A stretch of DNA of 64,000 bases from Salegentibacter agarivorans (GTDB taxonomy: Bacteria > Bacteroidota > Bacteroidia > Flavobacteriales > Flavobacteriaceae): NCBI RefSeq assembly GCF_900113135.1, contig NZ_FOOH01000007.1, positions 62,001-126,000 on the forward strand. The letters run 5' to 3'. Within the stretch, counting starts at the first letter, position 1; each line of letters starts with the position of its first letter. The notes beneath the pieces are model-generated. The model saw only the letters and a list, made by a program, of their open reading frames with translations. It had not been told where the DNA came from and did not search any database. Positions 26,772 to 35,675 of this stretch are shown here, piece after piece. The translations under genes were made by a program, and so were the position numbers.

Positions 26772-27653
26772 TTAATTCTTTACAGCAGATATTATTCCGG
26801 AAATGGAATCAAGATTTCTTGAAAAAACAGTAAAGTTATTTTCTCTTAAGACATCCTCTAATGGTTCAGCTTTGAAATCGTGCCATTCTAAAATAATAAT
26901 ATCTATATGATTTAATAGACTATTAGAACTTAATCTATTCATTATTTCATATTCTGCACCCTCACAATCCATCTTAATTACTATTTTGTAATCTCTATTG
27001 TCTTTTATAATGGGATTCAAAACTTTATCAACATCCTTTATTTGTACTTTTCTAATTTCAGGACTTTCACGATTAGTGTGGCTGGGACTTAATTTTCCTC
27101 TTATCCCACTATTCCCTTTGACGGATTTGTTGTACAAAAAATTTTCTTCCCTATCTTCTGCACCTAATCCATAATTATTAAATTCCGCTATTTTAGTTAT
27201 ATTATTTTCTTTAAAATTCTTCCTCGCTAGGTCGTAGGTATCTCTTACGGGTTCAAAAGCATAAATTCTTTGGATATAATCAAACTGCGAAAAATACATT
27301 GAAGCTATTCCTATATTAGCACCTATATCAATTAAAACACACTTTTCTTTTATTATAAACTTATACTCTTCATCGATAAAAATTTCCTTTAAAATCAAAA
27401 ATTCCTCCTGACTCTCAATATAAAAGGTAAGATCTTCAAAACAGACTTTAAGACTATTTTCGGCATCAGTTATACTTAAATCTGGAAATTTATTAGCTAA
27501 AAGATTTATATACTTATAGGAATAGAGCAGTAAATTTTTATGGATTTCAACCTCAAATTTTTCTAACTTTCCTCTAATTTCTTGCTCCCTATTTTTCTTG
27601 TTATAAAAAGTATAACCTAATCTATTTATTGCTTTATAAATAAGCTTTTTCAT
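26772..27653 (-). CDS. FkbM-family methyltransferase
   Basis: 293 residues. CVLIDIGANIGIASMYFSQ is the SAM loop, IYAFEPVRDTYDLARKN the acidic motif and VIKMDCEGAEYEIMNRL the FkbM signature. It differs clearly from the FkbM protein at 1385-2152. It lies 15 bases upstream of the exporter ATPase and is the first minus-strand gene after the divergent MBOAT cassette. Its product could methylate the terminal sugar recognised by the Wzt-like domain; that is inference. Confidence 0.87.
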   Translation of the reverse strand: MKKLIYKAINRLGYTFYNKKNREQEIRGKLEKFEVEIHKNLLLYSYKYINLLANKFPDLSITDAENSLKVCFEDLTFYIESQEEFLILKEIFIDEEYKFIIKEKCVLIDIGANIGIASMYFSQFDYIQRIYAFEPVRDTYDLARKNFKENNITKIAEFNNYGLGAEDREENFLYNKSVKGNSGIRGKLSPSHTNRESPEIRKVQIKDVDKVLNPIIKDNRDYKIVIKMDCEGAEYEIMNRLSSNSLLNHIDIIILEWHDFKAEPLEDVLRENNFTVFSRNLDSISGIISAVKN

Positions 27654-27871
27654 GGGAGACTTTGTTAGGTTGAGAATATAATTTCAACTGTATCTATATT
27701 TTTTTCTCGGTGCGGTTAATCCTAGTAGTAAAAGTATAACCAAAACCGTTTAAGTTATTATAAGCATAGGTATCAAGACAAAAATATTTGATTATTTTTA
27801 ATCCTGGTAATTTTCAGTAATAATTATAGATCCTATATCAATAAAACTTTCCTCAAGCTTCAAATGTAAGA
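27654..27871. promoter_or_regulatory. Divergent promoter region
   Basis: 218 bases between divergent genes. On the minus strand TATTTTTG at 27779-27786 is a perfect TAnnTTTG -7 box, with a ~120-base leader to the FkbM gene. On the plus strand TTG at 27788-27790, 17 bases, then TAATTTTC at 27808-27815 (one mismatch) could drive the acyltransferase pair. The two candidates almost abut. Confidence 0.3.
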
Positions 27872-29290
27872 ATGTTATTTAACTCTATCTCCTATCTTCT
27901 ATTTTCACCTCTGGTCTTTACCATCTATTGGCTTTTAAAGAAAAAACTTAATATTCAAAACCTATTTATTCTTATTGCCAGTTATTTCTTTTATGCCTGC
28001 TGGGATTATCGCTTTCTTGTACTAATTATATTTAGTACCCTGGTAGACTTTTTTGTAGGAATTCAACTAAACAAACAGAAAACCCCTGGCAAGCGGCGCT
28101 ACTTATTGGCAATAAGCATATTTACAAATCTCTCTCTTTTAGGCTTCTTTAAATATTATAATTTTTTTATAGATAGCTGGGTTGAATTCACATCTATCAT
28201 AGGCTTGAACATTAATTTTAATACGCTTAATATAATATTGCCGGTAGGTATCTCCTTCTATACTTTCCAGACACTAAGCTATACTATAGACATATATAAA
28301 CAGCGCATTAAACCTACCAAAGACCTGATCGCCTTTAGTGCATTCGTCTCTTTTTTTCCACAATTAGTAGCAGGCCCCATAGAGCGTGCGTCCAGCTTGC
28401 TTCCCCAGTTTAAAAAAATGAGAAATTTCAATTTTATTCAGGCAAGAAGCGGGATAGAACTTATAATTTGGGGACTTTTCCAAAAAATAGTGATCGCAGA
28501 TAATTGTGCCACATATGTAAATACAATTTTTACAAATTATGAAAATTTGAATTCTTTAAGTCTTATTCTGGGAGCTGTATATTTCGCTTTCCAGATCTAT
28601 GGAGATTTTGCAGGCTACTCCAATATTGCTATTGGTAGTGCCAGGTTACTGGGGTTCGACCTTATGCAAAACTTTAATTATCCCTATTTTTCTAAAAACC
28701 TGGGAGAATTCTGGCGAAGATGGCATATCTCGCTTTCTACCTGGTTTCGCGATTATGTTTTTATTCCTCTAGGGGGTTCCAGACTCAGTCGTAATAAAAC
28801 AATTCGTAATATTAGTATCGTTTTCCTGATTAGCGGTTTATGGCATGGAGCTAACTGGACTTTTATCTTTTGGGGTGCTATACACGCGCTTTTTTATATA
28901 CCGCTCCTTTTTGTGAAGAAAAACACTCATCACTCAAGGTCTTCTATTTCAGTTCATTTTAAAGACTTTTTGAAAATTTCAGGCACATTTATAACAATAT
29001 GTTTAGCCTGGATATTTTTCCGTTCTCCCACAATAAATACTAGCTTTGACTATCTAAAGCGTATGTTCACCAATATGAATTTCCAGTTGCAATACCTCAC
29101 TATAGAGCGCTATAATATAGAAATGATGATTCTTATAATTCTTTTTGTAGGTATAGAATGGTTTTCTCAACAAAAAGAACAGCCTATCTATGGCAAGTAC
29201 AGGTTGCTGAAAACAACCTCAATTCTATTTTTCATTCTTGTCTTTGGGGTTTATTCTGAACATTCCGATTTTATTTATTTCCAATTCTAA
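27872..29290 (+). CDS. MBOAT-family membrane O-acyltransferase
   Basis: 472 residues, polytopic, about ten or more membrane segments. MLFNSISYLLFSPLVFTIYW is the family N-terminus; PVGISFYTFQTLSYTIDIY, PQLVAGPIERAS and YPYFSKNLGEFWRRWHISLSTWFRDY are MBOAT motifs; His325 in GLWHGANWTF is the conserved catalytic histidine. Relatives such as AlgI and DltB pass an acyl group across the membrane for addition to a polysaccharide. It stops one base before the SGNH gene starts. Divergent from, and inserted within, the ABC export genes. Confidence 0.92.
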   Translation: MLFNSISYLLFSPLVFTIYWLLKKKLNIQNLFILIASYFFYACWDYRFLVLIIFSTLVDFFVGIQLNKQKTPGKRRYLLAISIFTNLSLLGFFKYYNFFIDSWVEFTSIIGLNINFNTLNIILPVGISFYTFQTLSYTIDIYKQRIKPTKDLIAFSAFVSFFPQLVAGPIERASSLLPQFKKMRNFNFIQARSGIELIIWGLFQKIVIADNCATYVNTIFTNYENLNSLSLILGAVYFAFQIYGDFAGYSNIAIGSARLLGFDLMQNFNYPYFSKNLGEFWRRWHISLSTWFRDYVFIPLGGSRLSRNKTIRNISIVFLISGLWHGANWTFIFWGAIHALFYIPLLFVKKNTHHSRSSISVHFKDFLKISGTFITICLAWIFFRSPTINTSFDYLKRMFTNMNFQLQYLTIERYNIEMMILIILFVGIEWFSQQKEQPIYGKYRLLKTTSILFFILVFGVYSEHSDFIYFQF

Positions 29291-30190
29291 ATGAAAAGAT
29301 TTATTGCCTACATACTCTCGATTTTAATTGCTTTAATGTTCTTACTTTTCACATTAGATCAGCTATATAGTTATGTCTATAAGAATGGGTTACCCAGGAA
29401 TAAAATATCATATCTAATGTCTTTAGAAGGGAAAGAGATTGATTATATTTTCCTCGGATCTTCCAGAGTAGACAATACAATTGATGCGGAAATAATTGAA
29501 GATATTACTGGAAAAAAGGCTTTAAATCTTGGGATTCAAGCGACTGAACCGAATGATTTTTATTTACTATTAAAATTAATTGATGAACTAAATATTAAAA
29601 CGGAAAAGATATTTATTCAGATAGACTATAGTTTTGATTTGGGCGGGAAATCTAAGATTCTCAACAGTTATCTAATGCCTTATACCCAAAATGCTCATAT
29701 AAGTAATCATCTGGAAGAAACCACTGACGACTATTGGTGGGTTATAAACTTTCCATTTTATAAATATCTTAAATATGACTATAAGATTGGTTTTAGAGAA
29801 GTTTTTAGTTCAGGCATTCAGAAACCTTCAAAAACAGACTTTGCAAATGGTTATTTTCCAAAGTATGGCTATAGTGGAGTTCCTCTAAAGGGGAAACTTT
29901 CAAAATCTATTGGAAATTTAAATACCTATGTAAATGCTATAAATAATTTTTCCAATAAGAAAAATATAAATGTAATTTACTTTACAGCGCCTTTTTGTCC
30001 TAAAACTAAAAATCTTGATTATATATCTAAACTTAAAAGAAAGCTACCTACACTTTGGAATTTTTCCAGACTATTTAGTACCGAAGATTACTTTTATGAT
30101 TGTAACCACCTAAACAACAAAGGAGCTCAACTCTTTTCTGCAAAAGTTGGCGCAAAAATAAAATCTATAGAATCAGCCAAAGTGGACTAA
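29291..30190 (+). CDS. SGNH-like acyl-transfer partner protein
   Basis: 299 residues. A signal anchor covers residues 4-22 (FIAYILSILIALMFLLF). FLGSSRVDN (residues 54-62) holds the likely nucleophilic serine in a GSSR setting, and D270-x-x-H273 in YDCNHLNNKGA is the SGNH block-V dyad. This layout matches DltD/AlgJ-type partners that accept acyl groups from an MBOAT and load them onto a glycan in the periplasm. It directly follows the MBOAT gene. The exact polymer is unknown. Confidence 0.75.
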   Translation: MKRFIAYILSILIALMFLLFTLDQLYSYVYKNGLPRNKISYLMSLEGKEIDYIFLGSSRVDNTIDAEIIEDITGKKALNLGIQATEPNDFYLLLKLIDELNIKTEKIFIQIDYSFDLGGKSKILNSYLMPYTQNAHISNHLEETTDDYWWVINFPFYKYLKYDYKIGFREVFSSGIQKPSKTDFANGYFPKYGYSGVPLKGKLSKSIGNLNTYVNAINNFSNKKNINVIYFTAPFCPKTKNLDYISKLKRKLPTLWNFSRLFSTEDYFYDCNHLNNKGAQLFSAKVGAKIKSIESAKVD

Positions 30191-30257
30191 AGTTTGAATT
30201 GACTAAAAAAATTCAACCCTTCACTCTTCACGTAGAACACTTCACTCCTCATCACTT

Positions 30258-31115
30258 TTAAACAGTATCAATAAAATTCTTTTCCGTTCGGTTAAAAATT
30301 ATTAACCCCAGCAGAAAAAGTACAATTGAAACCACTAAAGTATATAAAAAGCCAGGCCAGGTAAATGTGCCCGTATCCAATACCATATACCTAAAGCCTT
30401 CAATAATTTGCGTTAAGGGGTTGTATTTTACTAACCAGGCCCAGTCGGGCATTTTTTCGGAAACTTCACTTAAAGGATAAGGCACGGCAGAGATATACAT
30501 TAATAAAGTAGTGGCAAAACCTACCAACACCGTCAAATCCCGGTATTTTGTGGTTAATGCAGAAATCGTCATTCCCGCCCCAAGTCCCAGTAAAGCCATC
30601 ATTAACACATAAACCGGAAACAAGAGTAGATTAGAATTAGGACTTAACTCAACTCCATTAAATAGAAAATAGAAATAGAAAATAATTAAAATCAGTAACT
30701 GGATTCCGAATTTAAACAAATTGGAAATTACCGTTTTTAAAGGCATAATTACTCGTGGAAAATAGACCTTTCCAAAAATACCTGCATTGGCTGTAAAGGT
30801 ATTAGAGGTTCCGCTAAGACACTGATTAAAATAATTCCAGGCGGTTATTCCTGTAAGGTTAAAAAGAAAGGAAGGCACATTTCCTGTAGGAATACTTGCA
30901 ATATTATTAAAAACAAGAGTGAAGATTATCGAGGTAAATAGCGGCTGGATAAAATACCAAAGCGGCCCTAAAATGGTTTGCTTATAAACCGTGACTATAT
31001 CCCTTTTCACAAAAAGAATCAACAGGTCACGATACCGCCAGATCTCCTTAAAATTAAGATCGATCAGCTTTCGCTTTGGGGTGATTTCGTATAGCCAGTC
31101 GTTGTTTTCTGTCAA
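30258..31115 (-). CDS. wzm: Polysaccharide ABC exporter permease
   Basis: 285 residues with about six membrane segments, of the ABC-2 type. YRDLLILFVKRDIVTVYKQTILGPLWY is the conserved N-terminal cytoplasmic helix of the Wzm/TagG family, and AVPYPLSEVSEKMPDWAWLVKYNPLTQIIEGFRY the periplasmic-to-membrane motif. It forms the channel for the ATPase at 25509-26756. The two genes normally sit side by side; here 3.5 kb separates them, including the oppositely oriented acyltransferase pair. Confidence 0.93.
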   Translation of the reverse strand: MTENNDWLYEITPKRKLIDLNFKEIWRYRDLLILFVKRDIVTVYKQTILGPLWYFIQPLFTSIIFTLVFNNIASIPTGNVPSFLFNLTGITAWNYFNQCLSGTSNTFTANAGIFGKVYFPRVIMPLKTVISNLFKFGIQLLILIIFYFYFLFNGVELSPNSNLLLFPVYVLMMALLGLGAGMTISALTTKYRDLTVLVGFATTLLMYISAVPYPLSEVSEKMPDWAWLVKYNPLTQIIEGFRYMVLDTGTFTWPGFLYTLVVSIVLFLLGLIIFNRTEKNFIDTV

Positions 31116-31382
31116 GGTGTTTTGGGAAAATTTTTCAGCAACGAAATTAAGGATTTTTAATTAGTTATTAGTCGGTAGGTTTTTTCTAACATCTAATATA
31201 TAATATAGTGTGAGATTCTGATTAGCTTTAGCGGAACAAGAAGCATTCTAACTACGCAAAAACCCTTCCGTCACATCGAAGATGTGCCACCTTCCCTTGA
31301 AAAAGGGAAGGAGCTTTTATTCCTGATCTCGAAATAAGCAACAAAATATTAAAAAATCCATGGATTCGTGGCAAAACATCAG

Positions 31383-31480
31383 CAAACTACTTCGGAGCAA
31401 GCTCACGAAGCACTATTATTGAAAATATAATTTGATTTCGAGGCAAGCCTCGGAGTTTTCAATCTAGATTATCAAGTAAA
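31383..31480 (+). repeat. R2 repeat, copy A
   Basis: 98 bp starting CAAACTACTTCGGAGCAAGC and including TTGATTTCGAGGCAAGCC and ATCTAGATTATCAAGTAA. Same order of blocks as the copies at 41721-41819 and 62440-62538. Three small palindromes: CTTCG..GAGCAAGCTC..CGAAG, CGAGGC-AA-GCCTCG, and a decayed CTCGATTATCGAG. Confidence 0.8.
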
Positions 31481-31709
31481 AGCATCATTGCGATGGAGGG
31501 ACGACTGAAGCAATCTCTTTATTCGAAAACTTTCAATCATAAGATTACCACGCTCCTGCGTCGCTCGTAATGACGAGAAACAAGAACCAGGAATAAAGAA
31601 CAAAGACTAAATATTCGTGGATTCGTGGCGTAAAAAAAGTCGCTAGACTTTAGTCTTTAGACGGTAGTTCTTATGGTTCTAACGACTAATCATTACAGAC
31701 TAAAAACTC

Positions 31710-31778
31710 TTATTTCTTCAAATATTGCTTCAAACTACTAATCATTTTGGAAAGTTCGGCTAGTTTTATTCGCTTCGC
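31710..31778 (-). pseudogene. Possible 3' remnant of a second four-helix-bundle gene
   Basis: An open minus-strand stretch ends IKLAELSKMISSLKQYLKK followed by TAA. This resembles the C-terminal helix of four-helix-bundle (23S rRNA intervening-sequence) proteins, a complete member of which lies just upstream at 31843-32190. Only about 22 codons remain and there is no start. The match is by eye, so confidence is low. Confidence 0.3.
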
Positions 31779-31842
31779 TCATTATTGTATTATTAGTAAA
31801 GAGTGAGGAGTGAAGAGATGAAAATATAAAATAATATATTCA

Positions 31843-32190
31843 TTACTTTTTGTTTAAATAATTTCTGAAACCCAGCAATAACTTACGAACTTCTGTAGCT
31901 GACTCAAAGATGATATCTTCTTCATTTATATATTCTAACCTCACCGCAATAAGTAATTGAGTTTCTATTTCGGCAATTGAACCAATTGCAACATTGATAA
32001 AATAAAGTAGTTCTTTATTACCCTTTCTGGCTGCTCCTTCAGCAATATTCGAAGGAATTGAAACTGAAGCTCGTCTAAGCTGATTTGTCAAGCCATAAAT
32101 TTCTGAAGAAGGAAAATTAGAAGTCACCTTATAAATCTCTTCCACCAAATCCATACTCCTTTTCCAAACATCCAGATCTTTATGATTCAT
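31843..32190 (-). CDS. Four-helix-bundle protein (23S rRNA intervening-sequence family)
   Basis: 115 residues, the family's usual size. HKDLDVWKRSMDLVEEIYKVT is the conserved first helix, GLTNQLRRASVSIPSNIAEGAARKG the hallmark second helix, and FINVAIGSIAEIETQL the third. Function is not firmly known; members first drew notice inside 23S rRNA intervening sequences and are frequent as single genes in Bacteroidota. It sits 50 bases after the Wzc-like gene's start region among repeats and is probably mobile or accessory rather than part of export. Confidence 0.9.
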   Translation of the reverse strand: MNHKDLDVWKRSMDLVEEIYKVTSNFPSSEIYGLTNQLRRASVSIPSNIAEGAARKGNKELLYFINVAIGSIAEIETQLLIAVRLEYINEEDIIFESATEVRKLLLGFRNYLNKK

Positions 32191-32240
32191 CTTGTTATTT
32201 ATTTATTTCTCTTCACACTTCACCATTCACGCTTAACCAA

Positions 32241-34712
32241 CTATTCGAAATTTCGCATCGCTTTCTTCCACCAGCGTTTGAATTTCCGGGTGGGATCAGA
32301 TTTTTCTACGTAGCCTTTAGAATACCGGTTATATCCGTAGCCGTAACCATAGCCGTAGCCGTAACCATAGCCGTAGCCATAACCATATTTAGCACGGTGA
32401 ACAAAGTGGTTTAATACAAAACTGATGTTCTTAATTTCCCCTTTACCGTATTTCTCGTTTATAGACTCCAGCATGCCACGCTTGGTGTAATCCTGGCGCA
32501 CCAGATAAATTGTAGCATCGGCATGTTTCACCAGATTTAAAGCATCGGCAACCATCCCAATAGGTGGCGTATCCAGGATAATATAGTCGTATTTCTGCTT
32601 TAATTCTTCCATCAGCTTATCCATTTGCTCGTTGATAAGCAACTCTGATGGATTTGGCGGTACCGGCCCGGCGGTAATTACATCTAGATATGGAATCTTA
32701 CTTTGCTGAATAATCTCATCACTACTCGCCTGGTCTATCAAATAATTCACAACTCCTAAATCGTTATTCAATTGGAAATCATCGAAGATCTTCGGCTTTC
32801 TTAAATCGACCCCAACCAGCACCGTTTTTCGTTCACTAAGAGCAAAAACCGTTGCGAGGTTCATTGCGCAAAAAGTCTTTCCCTCTCCCGAAACTGAAGA
32901 AGTAATCAGCAAAGTTTTGGAACCTGTAACACCCTGTTTTTTATACATAAACTGAAGACTGGAACGCAAACCTCTGAAACCTTCCGAAATAGATGATTTT
33001 GGATTATTAAAAACGACCAGATTAGAATCGGTTTTACTTTTTCCTATCATACCAAGAATAGGAATTGGAGATAAACGCGTTACTTCCTGTGCATTATGAA
33101 TATTGGTATTCATAAAAACTAGCAGGAATACAAAAGTTAAGGGAATTACGCCCCCAACCAGCACAGCCATAACATAATTTAGCTGGGTATTCGGGCCAAT
33201 TTGCCCACCACCGGTATCTTTAGCCGAATCGATCACCATCACATCACTTACATTCGCAGCTTTTATTAGTCCGGCTTCGCTCCTCTTCTCAAGAAACATA
33301 TTATAAGATTTCTCGTTAAGGCTGTAACGGCGCTGAATTTTAAGTAGATCCTGTTCTTCCTGCGGAAGTTTACTTATCTCAGATTCCAGTTGGGCGATTT
33401 GTCGGTTAATATCCTGCTGCTCCTCCCTCAACAAACCTCTTGAAGAACTGATATTCTCCAGCAAAATTGATTTAACCGAATTGATTTGCCGATCTATATC
33501 GTCAAAAACCGGGGAATTCTCTTTAAGTGAATACTGATAATTACTTCTTTCTTCTGCCAGGCCAATAATTCTGGATACACCACTGGCAATACTTCCTTCT
33601 GAGATCCCCGCTACAGAAGGCGCTGGCACATTGGAGTAATCATTTCGGGTTTCCAGGTAATTTCTTAAGGTTTCGTAATAAGAAAGTTGCCGCCTGATGT
33701 CTTCTTTTCTAAGGTCTAAAGCTGAGAGCCTGTCGGAAAGCTGGGAACTTTCCGCAGAAATATCCATTATTGCATTTTCATTCCTGAATTGATTCAGCTC
33801 TGCTTCAACTAATTTTAATGCTTCAGATTGTACTGCTAAACTGGAATCTATAAATCGAATGGTTTTGGTTGCAAAAAGGTTTTTCCGCGCCAGCATATTT
33901 TCACTAAGTACACGAACGGTTCCATTGAGATAATCTACAATCCGGTCTTTATTTCCACCGGTTTGATTCATTTTTAGCACAGAGGACCCCTGAGATTCGG
34001 GACTTACATTTACATTTCGATATCTCCCTACTGCCGAGTCAAAATTCATAAAACTTACGTAAAAAGGGGTGCCGGCTTGTAAAGGTTGATCTACTCTAAG
34101 GATAGTTCCATTGAAAAAAGGAAGCCTTACCTGTTCCCCTGATTTATAATTCTTACTGAACTCTTTAGGATCTACCTCGCGGTAAGTTTTTTCTTTAGTC
34201 TTATAATTCTGAAGACTTACACTCGCCGGTACATTCGCTTTTAAATTATAGGTTACCGAATCTATAAAGGTAATTGTCATCGTCACATTTGTAGCCTGGG
34301 CCTTTGCCGTATCTGCCACCACTGTGAATGGGGTGCTGCCATAAGCATCTATACGTTGATATTCGCCTTCTTTTAAATATTGAGTATAAAACTGAAGTTC
34401 CTCTACCACCTCTTCGTTATGCGACCGCGATCGCAAGATGGTCATCGCCGTATTTACCTTATCTGAAGTTCCTCCCCAGTTAAAAGTTAAACTGGTATTA
34501 CTGGTAAAAAATGGATTCTGATCGTCTTTTATAGAAATGGAATTTCCAAGATTATAAACCGGTAATTTCCTTACATTATTGTAGTAAGCAACTGCCAAAC
34601 TAATCCCTACCGAAAGCAAAATAAGCTTCCAGTAACTTATAACTTTTAGTACAAAACCTTTAAAATCGAAGGTTGAGCCAACATCTGATATGTGATCGTC
34701 TTCGTGCGCCAT
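32241..34712 (-). CDS. wzc: Wzc-like polysaccharide co-polymerase with BY-kinase domain
   Basis: 823 residues. Wzz-type N-terminus with a first membrane segment (LILLSVGISLAVAYYN, about 35-50), a long periplasmic part with coiled coil (about 290-470), a second membrane segment near 515-535 (MAVLVGGVIPLTFVFLLVF), then a tyrosine-kinase domain: Walker A VSGEGKT (about 606-613), Walker A' LVGVDLRKP and Walker B YIILDTPPIG. The tail has a YG dipeptide repeated about eight times (about residues 774-791), a tyrosine cluster that is presumably autophosphorylated. It abuts wza and regulates chain length or export. Confidence 0.93.
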   Translation of the reverse strand: MAHEDDHISDVGSTFDFKGFVLKVISYWKLILLSVGISLAVAYYNNVRKLPVYNLGNSISIKDDQNPFFTSNTSLTFNWGGTSDKVNTAMTILRSRSHNEEVVEELQFYTQYLKEGEYQRIDAYGSTPFTVVADTAKAQATNVTMTITFIDSVTYNLKANVPASVSLQNYKTKEKTYREVDPKEFSKNYKSGEQVRLPFFNGTILRVDQPLQAGTPFYVSFMNFDSAVGRYRNVNVSPESQGSSVLKMNQTGGNKDRIVDYLNGTVRVLSENMLARKNLFATKTIRFIDSSLAVQSEALKLVEAELNQFRNENAIMDISAESSQLSDRLSALDLRKEDIRRQLSYYETLRNYLETRNDYSNVPAPSVAGISEGSIASGVSRIIGLAEERSNYQYSLKENSPVFDDIDRQINSVKSILLENISSSRGLLREEQQDINRQIAQLESEISKLPQEEQDLLKIQRRYSLNEKSYNMFLEKRSEAGLIKAANVSDVMVIDSAKDTGGGQIGPNTQLNYVMAVLVGGVIPLTFVFLLVFMNTNIHNAQEVTRLSPIPILGMIGKSKTDSNLVVFNNPKSSISEGFRGLRSSLQFMYKKQGVTGSKTLLITSSVSGEGKTFCAMNLATVFALSERKTVLVGVDLRKPKIFDDFQLNNDLGVVNYLIDQASSDEIIQQSKIPYLDVITAGPVPPNPSELLINEQMDKLMEELKQKYDYIILDTPPIGMVADALNLVKHADATIYLVRQDYTKRGMLESINEKYGKGEIKNISFVLNHFVHRAKYGYGYGYGYGYGYGYGYGYNRYSKGYVEKSDPTRKFKRWWKKAMRNFE
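32338..32392. repeat. Hexanucleotide tandem repeat encoding the Tyr-Gly tail of Wzc
   Basis: About nine 6-base units of the type CCGTAG or CCATAG/CCGTAA on the plus strand, encoding alternating Tyr and Gly. Each unit keeps the frame, so slippage would change the number of phosphorylatable tyrosines without breaking the protein. Confidence 0.8.
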
Positions 34713-35510
34713 TTAAATCCTGCTAAATAATAAGATGGTTGTGGTTACAAAAGATAATATGGTAACTGTTGTTCTAAATATTTCTAATCCGGTTGTCCCC
34801 AATCCCAGCGCCTTTTGTGGCAAAGCATTTACCAAAATAAGATCGTTAGGTTGTATATAATAATATTCACTTTGGGTCGCTTCAATATCGGTTAGATCTA
34901 TTTTATGAACTTCTTCGCCATATGGATATTGCCTTATAATCTTTACATTTTCCATATCCCCATATTCGGAAATTCCCCCGGCGTTTGCCACGGCCTCCAT
35001 GATGGTTACTTTTTCTTTATAAATTACCTGGCTGCCGGTACCAATTTCTCCAAGCGTAGTGTATCGTATCCCTGCCAGTTTTACCGTCACAAATAGATTT
35101 GCTTCCTCTTTAAAGTAATTTTCTAACAATAAGTTTTCTATTTTCTCTCTTATTTCCCTTTCGGTATAACCTAAAACGTTTACTTCTCCCAGAGTAGGCA
35201 CACGAATATTCCCGTGATCATCTACTGTAAACCCATCAAAATAAACGCGCTCTTCAGTCGTGGCATTATTATTAGCTTCCCCAACGGGATTAAACATACC
35301 CACAAGTTCCTGGTCCAGGGTTTTCACCCGAATACTTAAAAGGTCGCCGGTTTGGATGCGATATGGTTTTTTTAGTTGCTGAATCTGGATAATACTATCC
35401 ATTTCCCGGTCCTTACGCTGCAGGTAAGTTGTTTTTTTAGTAGAAATACAAGACGAGAAACTTAAAACTCCCGCCATTAAGATTAAAATGAGATAGTATC
35501 TTTTCAGCAT
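34713..35510 (-). CDS. wza: Wza-like outer-membrane polysaccharide export lipoprotein
   Basis: 265 residues. Lipoprotein signal with lipobox in LILMAGVLSFSSC (Cys at about residue 20). Poly_export domain: YRIQTGDLLSIRVKTL, VDDHGNIRVPTLGEVNVLGYTEREI; SLBB part: TLGEIGTGSQVIYKEKVTIMEAVANAGGISEYGD. A C-terminal membrane helix (LEIFRTTVTILSFVTTTILLF) is the segment that forms the outer-membrane pore in Wza. It abuts wzc. The mixture of ABC exporter and Wza/Wzc is usual in Bacteroidota capsule export. Confidence 0.92.
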   Translation of the reverse strand: MLKRYYLILILMAGVLSFSSCISTKKTTYLQRKDREMDSIIQIQQLKKPYRIQTGDLLSIRVKTLDQELVGMFNPVGEANNNATTEERVYFDGFTVDDHGNIRVPTLGEVNVLGYTEREIREKIENLLLENYFKEEANLFVTVKLAGIRYTTLGEIGTGSQVIYKEKVTIMEAVANAGGISEYGDMENVKIIRQYPYGEEVHKIDLTDIEATQSEYYYIQPNDLILVNALPQKALGLGTTGLEIFRTTVTILSFVTTTILLFSRI

Positions 35511-35601
35511 ATTTTGCTATTGATTCGGGATATCAAGATGATTTAAATCGACCAACGCACATTTCCACAGCGAGCCAGCATCTTAATTTAGATAGTTTTA
35601 A

Positions 35602-35609
35602 CAAATATA
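35602..35609 (-). promoter_or_regulatory. Candidate -7 box for wza-wzc
   Basis: The minus strand reads TATATTTG, a perfect TAnnTTTG match, about 92 bases upstream of the wza ATG. No clear TTG -33 element lies 17-21 bases further upstream, so strength is uncertain. Confidence 0.35.
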
Positions 35610-35675
35610 GTTTTTGTAGGCTAATAATAAAATTAAGTCGCAATTTTCCTTTTATTTTGCACAAAACTCAAGTCT

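Larger units (their letters stand above)
31116..31842. repeat. 727-bp gene-free stretch packed with repeats
   Basis: In order it holds: an AT-rich leader of the permease gene; a short hairpin with stems CCTTCCCTT/AAGGGAAGG (31290-31313); a 98-bp R2 element (31383-31480); a degenerate R3 palindrome (31483-31575); a segment with TTCGTGGATTCGTGGC (about 31577-31632) whose reverse complement recurs near 44525-44600; and a minus-strand tail resembling the end of a four-helix-bundle gene (31710-31778). GTGAGGAGTGAAGAG near 31800 has relatives at 30218-30256 and 32206-32235. No complete gene is seen. Confidence 0.75.

Noticed and set aside
30194-30216. AT-rich 7-bp hairpin after the SGNH gene as a terminator
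   Set aside because: Stem TTGAATT/AATTCAA is weak, G+C-poor and not followed by a T run.
31116-31842. Insertion sequence or transposase remnant in the repeat-rich gap
   Set aside because: No transposase motif in any frame; the pieces match non-coding repeat types found elsewhere in the window.
32338-32392. Short repeat array considered as CRISPR
   Set aside because: Six-base units without spacers that encode the Wzc tail; no cas genes in the window.
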